A DNA stretch of 39,573 bases from Proteobacteria bacterium HN_bin10 (GTDB lineage Bacteria > Pseudomonadota > Alphaproteobacteria > Caulobacterales > Aquidulcibacteraceae). The translations under genes and the position numbers were made by a program. Under the pieces are notes generated by a model. The model did no database searches. It was given only the letters and a program-made list of their open reading frames with translations, and was not told where the DNA came from. The stretch lies in contig LWDN01000047.1 in the NCBI GenBank assembly GCA_002083515.1, positions 60,857-100,429 of the forward strand, in the 5' to 3' direction. Of the stretch, positions 33,001 through 39,573 are shown piece after piece. How positions within the stretch are numbered: position 1 is the stretch's first letter; each line of letters opens with the position of its first letter.

Positions 33001-33543
33001 ACGATCCCGATACCGCGCGCGCCTGAGGACGCAATAGTTGTCGACAAGTTTCCGCTCAACATTGTTGTACTGCCGCTGATCCGGCGGGTGTTTCCGCGCG
33101 CAAAGATCATCCTTGCCTTGCGCGACCCGCGCGATGTCGTGCTCTCCTGTTACCAGCAGCGCTTCGCCATCAACGCGGCGATGGCGCAATTGCTCGATCT
33201 TCGCAGCGCCGGCGCCTATTACGATCTGGTGATGTCTTTGCTTGAGGCATGCCGCGAACGGCTGAAACTGAATCTGCTTCAGGCTCGCTACGAAGATGTC
33301 GTCGGGAATCTGGAATCCGAAACGCACAGACTCTGCGCTTTCCTCGGCGTTCCGTTTGAACCGAACATGCTCAACTATCGCGAGACGGCGCTGGGGCGCG
33401 AGGTCGCCACGCCGAGCGCGCGGCAAGTGATCGAGCCGCTCTACACCCGGTCGATCGGCCGCTGGCGGCGCTACGAGCAGCACTTGCAGCCGGTGCTGCC
33501 GGTCTTGGCGCCATGGGCGAGGCGGTACGGCTACAGCGCCTAG
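33001..33543 (+). pseudogene. 5'-truncated sulfotransferase domain protein
   Basis: The frame opens at 33001 without a start and reads VVDKFPLNIVVLPLIRRVFP, then AKIILALRDPRDVVLSCYQQ. These are the middle and 3'-phosphate-binding blocks of PAPS-type sulfotransferases, often found behind TPR repeats. The C-terminal part (RYEDVVGNLESETHRLCAFLG, then GRWRRYEQHLQPVLPVL) is normal and ends at 33543. The 5'-PSB loop and any TPR region are missing, presumably removed when the IS and deletion arose. A 151-codon frame from ATG 33088 remains but would lack key residues. Confidence 0.75.
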
Positions 33544-33548
33544 GCTAG

Positions 33549-33899
33549 CTAGCGCGCGCCGTTGAACACGGCTTGTGCGCGCGTCACGAATTCGTCGGCG
33601 CCGGCATAGTCGCCCTGGTTGATGCGGGTGAGCGCCTCGCGCAACGGATCGGCGCACGCTGGAAAGTGCTGGCGTTCGGCCTCGGAGGCGGCGAAACGCG
33701 CGAGTTCGTAGATGCGGCGGCGGTCTTCAGGCCGGGATGTGTCGCTGAGCTGAACCCGCAAGCGCCGCATCACCGCGCCGAGCGGCGGCGCTTGGCCGGC
33801 GTCGTCATAGACGCGCCGATCCCCCCAGCGTTTGCCGGGCCCGCCCTTGCGGCGGTCAGGTCCGAAATAGACCTCGTTGTCGACCCACTTGCGGTTCAT
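33549..33899 (-). CDS. Conserved hypothetical protein
   Basis: This 116-residue protein begins MNRKWVDNEVYFGPDRRKGG, with an RRxG-type DRR segment (GDRRVYDD). A helical C-terminal half follows (RRIYELARFAASEAERQHF, then ALTRINQGDYAGADEFVTRA). It is soluble, without signal or membrane segments. It lies between the sulfotransferase remnant and tesB. No function is recognised. Confidence 0.7.
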   Translation of the reverse strand: MNRKWVDNEVYFGPDRRKGGPGKRWGDRRVYDDAGQAPPLGAVMRRLRVQLSDTSRPEDRRRIYELARFAASEAERQHFPACADPLREALTRINQGDYAGADEFVTRAQAVFNGAR

Positions 33900-33965
33900 G
33901 CCTGGACCGCAACGTAATCACAGTTGGTTAAGGCGCCATTAGCAATTCGGGAGCCCGTGCGCCGA

Positions 33966-34814
33966 TCAGCTGCGCCTACGGATCAGGCCTTCCTGCGCGG
34001 TCGATGCGACCAGGACGCCGTCCTCGCGATAGATCGCGCCGAGATTGAAGCCGCGCGCGCCGGAGGCGCTGGGGCTGTCTTGCGCGTAGAGATGCCAGCA
34101 CGAAAAATCGGTCGGCCGGTGGAACCAGATGATATGATCAAGGCTCGCGGTCTGCACCGCCGACATCCACGACACGCCGTGTGGACGCATGGCGCTGCCG
34201 AGCAGCGAATAGTCCGAGGCGTAGGCGAGCAGGGCCTGGTTCAAAGCCACATCGTCGCCCACGCTTTCGCGCGCTCGCAGCCAGACGAAGTGCTCGGCCG
34301 GTTTCGCCACCGGCTTCAGCTGCGATACCGGATCGACTTGGCGCATCTCGATCGGACGCCGCCGCAGCCAGCGCTTTTGATCTTCCGGCACGCTCGCCAG
34401 TTCTTCGCTCTGGCGGTCGACGTCGTCCGGCAGCTGATCCGGCGGCGTCACCTTCGGCATGGCGTCTTGGTGATCGAACCCGGCTTCGTCGCGTTGGAAC
34501 GAGCAGGCCATATTGAAAATCTGCTCGCCCTTCTGGATGGCGATGACGCGGCGGGTCATGAAGCTGTGGCCGTCGCGCGAGCGCTCGACTTGGTAGAGAA
34601 CCGGGATGGCGGGATCGCCGGGGCGAATGAAATAGCTTTGCAGCGAGTGGCAGGTGCGCTCGCCGACGGTCTTGTAGGCGGCCATCAGCGCTTGTGCGAC
34701 GACCTGGCCGCCGAAGATGCGCTGGCGCTCCTCCGGCGGCGAATGGCCTCGGAACAGATTCACCTCGATCGGGTCGAGGGTCAGAATGTCGATGAGTTCG
34801 TCCATGATCGACAT
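33966..34814 (-). CDS. tesB: Acyl-CoA thioesterase II (TesB)
   Basis: This 282-residue double hot-dog thioesterase has RIFGGQVVAQALMAA near the N-terminus. SLQSYFIRPGDP and DGHSFMTRRVIAIQ follow, then the C-terminal catalytic parts SLDHIIWFHRP and ASTAQEGLIRR (Asp and Gln of the family's Asp-Thr-Gln site). It hydrolyses acyl-CoA to free acid and CoA. The length matches E. coli TesB. ATG at 34814 was used; another ATG lies three codons in. Confidence 0.93.
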   Translation of the reverse strand: MSIMDELIDILTLDPIEVNLFRGHSPPEERQRIFGGQVVAQALMAAYKTVGERTCHSLQSYFIRPGDPAIPVLYQVERSRDGHSFMTRRVIAIQKGEQIFNMACSFQRDEAGFDHQDAMPKVTPPDQLPDDVDRQSEELASVPEDQKRWLRRRPIEMRQVDPVSQLKPVAKPAEHFVWLRARESVGDDVALNQALLAYASDYSLLGSAMRPHGVSWMSAVQTASLDHIIWFHRPTDFSCWHLYAQDSPSASGARGFNLGAIYREDGVLVASTAQEGLIRRRS

Positions 34815-34911
34815 GGGGGAAGGGTCCAGCGCCCAAGGGGCGGCACCCGCTTATGGCGCGTTCGCGCTCGACACAAGCGCAGCCAACGCAAGGCTGCTCA
34901 GCGTCTAATGC

Positions 34912-37179
34912 TTAAGCGCTCTGGCGCTCGCCTTCGTCGCGGCCCATGAAGCGCTCTTCGAGCATCTGCACAGTGTCGGCGACCTGTTCGAGCGTGCGCA
35001 CGCTGCGCTGCTCGACACCCAAGATACGCTCCTCCACCCGGCGGCGCAGCGCGTCGAACTCGGCGGCGAGATTGTAATCGATCTCCGGGCTCTCCAGCGC
35101 CGCTAGCCGGCGGTCGTTGTCGGCGACGAAGCGGACGATGTCGGCGCGCAGGGCTTCGAGCGCCTCGACCTGACGGCCCTCCATCTCCCCCAAGCGCTGT
35201 TCCAGCGCCGCCAAAGCTTCGGGCTTGCGTTGCTCCATGGCGCTCACCCGCCATTGCAGCGCCGCGATATCGTCGGGCGTCGCCGCCGGCTTGTCGCGCG
35301 CGGCCAGGTGATCGAGCTTGAGGTCGGCCAGGGCCATTTCGAGATTGTGGACGCGCTCTTCGGCCTTGGCTGCGGTTTCGGCGTTCTGGGTGGTGACGCG
35401 GCCGAGCATGCGCACTAGATCGTTGACGCCATCGGCGGCGACGCTGGCGTGATTTTCGTAAGCGGCGAGGCGGGCGCGCAGCTCCTCGATGCGCTGCACA
35501 AGCTCCGCGTCCGAGCGATCGGCCAGGGCGCGGGTCAGCGTGCCGAGTTGCGCGTCGATGGCGGCGAGTTTGGTTTCCGTGCGGCCTTCGCCGAGATCGG
35601 CCTCGATCCGGTCGACGCGCTCGGCGAGCTGGGTTTGCGCGCCCAGCGCCAGATCGATGACGGTCAGGCGCGCGGCCGCGCTGGATTGCTGTTCGTGCAC
35701 ACGGGCGAACTCGGCCTCGACGCGGCGGTTCAATTGGTCGATCAGATTGGTGACGGCGGCAGCGTTGGCTTTGATGCGCTCATGCAAAGCGGCGTCGCCG
35801 GACCGGATGTCGTTCGCAAGCTTTTCCAGCGCCGCCAGTGTCGAGGCCTCGACCCGCTCGGTTTCGGCGCGAAGCTTGTAGTTTGTCTCGGTTGTGTCGT
35901 CCTCATGGCGGGCGAAACGGGAGGCGAGGGCGCCAAGCTGTTCGCCAAGTTCGTTGTGAATCCGCGCCGCGGCTTCGCCGGCGACGGCCTCGCTATCGGC
36001 GATGCGCCGCAGCATCGACTCGCGCAGCGCGTTCAGGTCGTTGGCGAGCCCGCCGGCGGCGGCGTCCATCTGCTTGAGGCGCGCCGCGGCGCCTTGCTGA
36101 CGCTCACGCAGCTCGGCGATTTCGCCGGCCAGATCGCCATGCACGCTTTCGAGCGCCGCGCGTCCATCTTGAATCGAACGCTGCAGGTCGGCGGCAAGCG
36201 CGGCGCCCGCTTGGCGCAACGTCTCGGCGGTCTCTTCGAGCGAGGTTTGGGCGGCGTCCTCGATATCCGTCAGCCTGATGCGCAATTGCTCGTTGGCGCG
36301 CAGGCTCATCACCTCGACGGTGTCGATGCGTTCGCTCAGCGCGTCGATGCGCGCGCCGGCGTCGGAGAAGGCGGCGTGGATGCGCCGGCGGGTTTCGTCG
36401 ACGCCATCGGCGACGCTTTGTTCGAGCGTGGCGCGTACGCCGCGCAACTCGACGACCAGGTGCGCGACGGCGGCGTCGGCCTGGGCGGCGGCGTCTTCGG
36501 CGGCGGCGGCGACATCGCGAAGCCCGTGGTCCAACCGGTCGCTGATGTCCTGGGCGAAGGCGCTGAAATCGGCGGCGACGGCGTGCTTGAGCGCCTCATG
36601 CGCGTCAGCAAGGACTGCGGCGTTGGTGTCGGCGCGGCGGGCGACCGCCTCGACATCCTCCAGCTGCTGACCGATCGACTCGGTGCGATAATTGAGACCG
36701 GTGAACGCCTGCGAGAGCGAAGCCTGGCCGGCCGACGCCTCGCCATCGCGCGCGAGCGAGTTCTCTTCAACATCGGCGATATGCAGGCGCACCGCCGCGA
36801 GCTGGCCGGCCATTTCAGCTAGGGCTTGCTGCAGGGCGTGGGCGGTGTCTCCCGCAAGGCCTTCGACTTCGCCCACACGCGCGGTGATGTCGAACAAGGC
36901 GGCATCCAGCGCCGCAAGCGAGCTGTCGAGACTGCCGACCGAACTTTCAAGGCGCCGTTCGAGCGCTCGGAACCGGTGGCGAACGCCGAAATCGCTGGGC
37001 TCGCCGGCCGGCGCAGGTTCGGCCTCGACCAAGGCCCCGACCTGCTGGCTCAACGCGTTCTTGAGCACCTTGTCGGTAACGTAGTCGGCCAGGCTGACGC
37101 CCAGACGCTGCGCCTCCTCGACCGCGCGGTCGCGGGTTTCAGGGTCCACGCCCTTCAACACCCATGCACTGTCACTCAT
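34912..37179 (-). CDS. Large coiled-coil protein with PodJ-like N-terminus
   Basis: This 755-residue protein begins MSDSAWVLKGVDPETRDRAV and continues EEAQRLGVSLADYVTDKVL. That resembles the opening of PodJ/PodJ-like polar localisation proteins of Caulobacterales and rhizobia. The remainder is almost all Ala/Glu/Arg/Asp-rich helix with heptad character (for example about 95-700), with no membrane segment or periplasmic domain. Full PodJ is longer and membrane-anchored, so this may be a soluble relative or an unrelated scaffold. It is transcribed divergently from prkA. Assignment to a function is tentative. Confidence 0.8.
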   Translation of the reverse strand: MSDSAWVLKGVDPETRDRAVEEAQRLGVSLADYVTDKVLKNALSQQVGALVEAEPAPAGEPSDFGVRHRFRALERRLESSVGSLDSSLAALDAALFDITARVGEVEGLAGDTAHALQQALAEMAGQLAAVRLHIADVEENSLARDGEASAGQASLSQAFTGLNYRTESIGQQLEDVEAVARRADTNAAVLADAHEALKHAVAADFSAFAQDISDRLDHGLRDVAAAAEDAAAQADAAVAHLVVELRGVRATLEQSVADGVDETRRRIHAAFSDAGARIDALSERIDTVEVMSLRANEQLRIRLTDIEDAAQTSLEETAETLRQAGAALAADLQRSIQDGRAALESVHGDLAGEIAELRERQQGAAARLKQMDAAAGGLANDLNALRESMLRRIADSEAVAGEAAARIHNELGEQLGALASRFARHEDDTTETNYKLRAETERVEASTLAALEKLANDIRSGDAALHERIKANAAAVTNLIDQLNRRVEAEFARVHEQQSSAAARLTVIDLALGAQTQLAERVDRIEADLGEGRTETKLAAIDAQLGTLTRALADRSDAELVQRIEELRARLAAYENHASVAADGVNDLVRMLGRVTTQNAETAAKAEERVHNLEMALADLKLDHLAARDKPAATPDDIAALQWRVSAMEQRKPEALAALEQRLGEMEGRQVEALEALRADIVRFVADNDRRLAALESPEIDYNLAAEFDALRRRVEERILGVEQRSVRTLEQVADTVQMLEERFMGRDEGERQSA

Positions 37180-37511
37180 CGATCAGCCTCGTGCGGTCCC
37201 GATCTCCTTGGATGCCGCAACGTGCTTAAGGCCGCGTAAAATAGAGGGTTTTCGGATCGTTAACGGCGCGGACCGAAATCCGTGCGCCACAATTCGTTCG
37301 GTGTTTGCCCGGGCTTTGCCGCCTGGCCGGATTTTGCGGTCTTTGGGCGACAGGGCGGCGCAAATCAGTCATCCTGTGGCGGCACGATTGCGGCGGATCA
37401 CGGCGGTGTGCGCGAGGCTGACTTACGGCCGCCAGATTCGCATGGCTTTTTGTTAAGCGTCCGGGAGCCGGAGTCCTTATGTAAGTTTGGCCGGGACGCG
37501 ACGGAGGCACG
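37180..37511. other. Divergent intergenic region before prkA
   Basis: This 332-bp stretch separates the divergent coiled-coil gene and prkA, so it should hold promoters for both. I see GGAGGCACG before the prkA ATG. No clear -35/-10 pair, hairpin or small gene was recognised. Confidence 0.5.
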
Positions 37512-39452
37512 ATGTCTGAAGATCTTTTTCGCAGCTACGCACGCTCGTTCGAGCAGCGCCGCGAAGCGGAAATGTCGCTGCAGGACTTCCTCGCCCTGTG
37601 CCGCGACGATCCCATGGCTTACGCGACCGCGCATGAGCGCCTGCTTTCCGCCATCGGCGAACCGCGCATGGTCGACACCTCGAAGGACGCGCGGCTCGGG
37701 CGCATCTTCATGAACCGCACCATGCGGTTCTATCCGGCGTTCGCCGAATTCTACGGCATGGAAGAGACGATCGAGCGCATCGTCGCTTTCTTCCGTCACG
37801 CCGCCCAGGGCTTGGAAGAGCGCAAGCAGATCATCTACCTCCTGGGCCCCGTCGGCGGCGGCAAGTCCTCGCTGGCCGAGCGCCTCAAGGCGCTGATGGA
37901 GGAGCGGCCGATCTATGTGCTGAAAGCCGGCGACGAGATTTCGCCGGTGTTCGAGCATCCGCTCGGGCTGTTCGATCCGGCGGTCTGGGGCAAACGGCTC
38001 GAGGACGAGTACGGCATCCCGCAACGCCGGCTTACCGGGCTGATGAGCCCCTGGTGCATCAAACGGCTCGACGAGTTCGGCGGAGACATCACCAAGTTCC
38101 GCGTCGCCAAGATGAACCCGTCGCGGCTGCGCCAGATCGCGGTGGCGAAGACCGAACCGGGCGACGACAACAATCAGGACGTCTCTTCGCTGGTCGGCAA
38201 GGTCGATATCCGCAAGCTCGAAATGCACGCGCAGAACGATCCCGACGCTTACTCGTATTCGGGCGGCCTCAACCGCGCCAACCAGGGCATGCTCGAATTC
38301 GTCGAGATGTTCAAAGCGCCGATCAAGATGCTGCACCCGCTGCTGACGGCGACGCAGGAAGGCAATTACGTCGGCACCGAGAATATCGGCGCCATCCCGT
38401 TCCAGGGCATCATCATGGCCCACTCGAACGAGGCCGAGTGGCAGTCGTTCAAGAACAACAAGAACAACGAAGCCTTCATCGACCGTATCTACGTGATCAA
38501 GGTGCCGTATGTGCTGCGCGTGCAGGAAGAGCAGCGCATCTACGAAAAGTTGATCCGCGGCTCCGAATTGTCGGAAGCGCCGTGCGCGCCGGGCACGCTG
38601 GAAATGCTGGCGCGGTTCTCGGTGTTGTCGCGCCTGAAGGAGCACGAGAACTCCAGCGCCTTCGCCAAGATGCGCGTCTATAACGGCGAGAGCCTGAAGG
38701 AAGTCGATCCGAAAGCGCGCACGCTTCAGGAATACAAGGACGCCGCCGGCGTCGACGAAGGCATGGAAGGCATCTCGACTCGCTTCGCCTTCAAGGTGCT
38801 CGCCGCCACCTTCAATCACGACACCCAGGAGGTCGCCGCCGATCCGGTTCACCTCATGTACGTGCTCGAACAGCAGGTGCGGCGCGAGCAATTCCCGCAA
38901 GAACAGGAAGGCAGGCTGCTGGAATTCATCAAGGCCGATCTGGCGCCGCGTTATGCTGAGTTCATCGGCAACGAGATTCAGAAGGCCTATCTCGAATCCT
39001 ATCACGATTTCGGCCAGAACCTGTTCGACCGCTACGTCGATTACGCCGACGCCTGGATCGAAGACATCGACTTCAAGGATCCCGACACCGGCCAGCTGCT
39101 CAACCGCGAGCTCTTGAACCAGGAACTCTCGAAGATCGAGAAGCCGGCCGGCATCGCCAACCCCAAGGATTTCCGCAACGAAGTGGTGAAGTTCACGCTG
39201 CGCGCCCGCGCCGGCTATGGCGGCAAGAATCCGTCCTGGACCAGCTACGAGAAAATCCGCGAAGTGATCGAGCGGCGCATGTTCTCTCAAGTCGAGGACC
39301 TGCTGCCGATCATCACCTTCGGTTCGAAGAAGGACGGCGACACTGAGAAGAAACACGAGGAGTTCGTGTTGCGCATGGTCGAGCGCGGCTACACCGAGCG
39401 GCAAGTCCGCCGGCTGGTCGAATGGTACATGCGCGTCAAGCAAGCCGGGTAG
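37512..39452 (+). CDS. prkA: PrkA-family serine protein kinase / AAA-like protein
   Basis: This 646-residue protein has the PrkA N-terminal AAA-like domain with Walker A GPVGGGKSSLAERL at about 112-125. Family motifs follow: NRTMRFYPAFAEFYGMEE, GLMSPWCIKRLDE, FVEMFKAPIKMLHPLLTATQEGNY and IIMAHSNEAEW. The C-terminal kinase-like domain includes DYADAWIEDIDFKDPDTG. PrkA (YeaG in E. coli) takes part in starvation and stress responses. The next gene codes for its regular partner, a DUF444 protein, 11 bp downstream. The start is supported by GGAGG. Confidence 0.94.
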   Translation: MSEDLFRSYARSFEQRREAEMSLQDFLALCRDDPMAYATAHERLLSAIGEPRMVDTSKDARLGRIFMNRTMRFYPAFAEFYGMEETIERIVAFFRHAAQGLEERKQIIYLLGPVGGGKSSLAERLKALMEERPIYVLKAGDEISPVFEHPLGLFDPAVWGKRLEDEYGIPQRRLTGLMSPWCIKRLDEFGGDITKFRVAKMNPSRLRQIAVAKTEPGDDNNQDVSSLVGKVDIRKLEMHAQNDPDAYSYSGGLNRANQGMLEFVEMFKAPIKMLHPLLTATQEGNYVGTENIGAIPFQGIIMAHSNEAEWQSFKNNKNNEAFIDRIYVIKVPYVLRVQEEQRIYEKLIRGSELSEAPCAPGTLEMLARFSVLSRLKEHENSSAFAKMRVYNGESLKEVDPKARTLQEYKDAAGVDEGMEGISTRFAFKVLAATFNHDTQEVAADPVHLMYVLEQQVRREQFPQEQEGRLLEFIKADLAPRYAEFIGNEIQKAYLESYHDFGQNLFDRYVDYADAWIEDIDFKDPDTGQLLNRELLNQELSKIEKPAGIANPKDFRNEVVKFTLRARAGYGGKNPSWTSYEKIREVIERRMFSQVEDLLPIITFGSKKDGDTEKKHEEFVLRMVERGYTERQVRRLVEWYMRVKQAG

Positions 39453-39463
39453 GCGGCGCGTCC

Positions 39464-39573
39464 ATGAACATTATCGACCGGCGCCTCAACCCCGGCGGCA
39501 AGAGCTTCGCCAACCGGCAGCGGTTTCTGCGCCGCGCCCGCGCGCAAGTGCGCAAGGCGGTGCGGGAGGCCTC
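39464..39573 (+). CDS. yeaH: DUF444 (YeaH-type) protein, 5' part only
   Basis: The 36 codons before the window end read MNIIDRRLNPGGKSFANRQR and then FLRRARAQVRKAVREA, the standard opening of YeaH/DUF444 proteins. These accompany PrkA in an operon and belong to the same stress response. The gene continues past the window. Confidence 0.85.
   Translation, partial: MNIIDRRLNPGGKSFANRQRFLRRARAQVRKAVREA

Noticed and set aside
33924..34949. 341-codon plus-strand frame
   Set aside because: It is antisense to tesB, which carries clear thioesterase motifs.
35449..36822. 457-codon plus-strand frame
   Set aside because: It lies opposite the coiled-coil gene. Its Gly/Val/Ala-rich, repetitive product is the expected antisense of high-GC helical coding sequence.
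37398..39443. 681-codon minus-strand frame
   Set aside because: It is the antisense of prkA, whose motifs are unmistakable, and it has no recognisable domain.

Overview
The window looks like a high-GC alphaproteobacterium, most likely Caulobacterales or a relative. The pointers are the GC-rich codon use, a long coiled-coil protein with a PodJ-like N-terminus, an IS481-type transposase of a kind common in Caulobacterales, and a PrkA/DUF444 stress-kinase pair. No rRNA is present, so this placement is inference.

Bases 1 to about 31298 are an integrated conjugative-type element sitting in the 3' end of a tRNA-Gly(GCC) gene. The window opens on the last bases of that tRNA. A 22-bp direct copy of the end, within a longer 3' tRNA fragment, lies at 31246-31298 beside a tyrosine integrase (29804-31072). 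Both ends also carry the tandem decamer TGGTCACCAC. The backbone is Tn4371/IncP-like: relaxase, TraF peptidase, ArdC, an SSB-like protein and ParB on the minus strand, then CopG-trbB-C-D-E-J-L-F-G-I on the plus strand. The coupling protein TraG appears reduced to a remnant (16020-16441), so the element may no longer transfer on its own.

Two cargo blocks interrupt the backbone. Cargo 1 (6290-15510) is a metabolic or scavenging module: a TonB-dependent receptor, a TetR regulator, and a four-gene operon coding for two S9 (prolyl-oligopeptidase-type) peptidases, a cyclophilin-like prolyl isomerase and an FAD amine/amino-acid oxidase. The same 16-bp palindromic site, CTATATGATCGTATAG, lies in the promoters of both the operon and the receptor/regulator. 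This suggests one TetR-controlled regulon for uptake and dismantling of a specific peptide, perhaps proline-rich or N-methylated. Cargo 2 (25804-29769) is defensive: a PIN toxin with an HTH antitoxin, and divergently a CBASS antiphage operon made of a CD-NTase, an E2-like protein (short type II) and a patatin phospholipase effector. The E2 frame overlaps the effector gene by 199 bp.

Bases 31299-32980 hold debris of an older insertion at the same tRNA. It consists of an integrase C-terminus, whose catalytic Tyr appears replaced by Cys, fused in frame to a truncated IS481-like transposase. The IS end abuts a sulfotransferase gene missing its 5' part. From about 33000 onward the sequence looks like stable chromosome: a small hypothetical protein, TesB thioesterase, the large coiled-coil protein, PrkA kinase and the start of a DUF444 (YeaH-type) gene.
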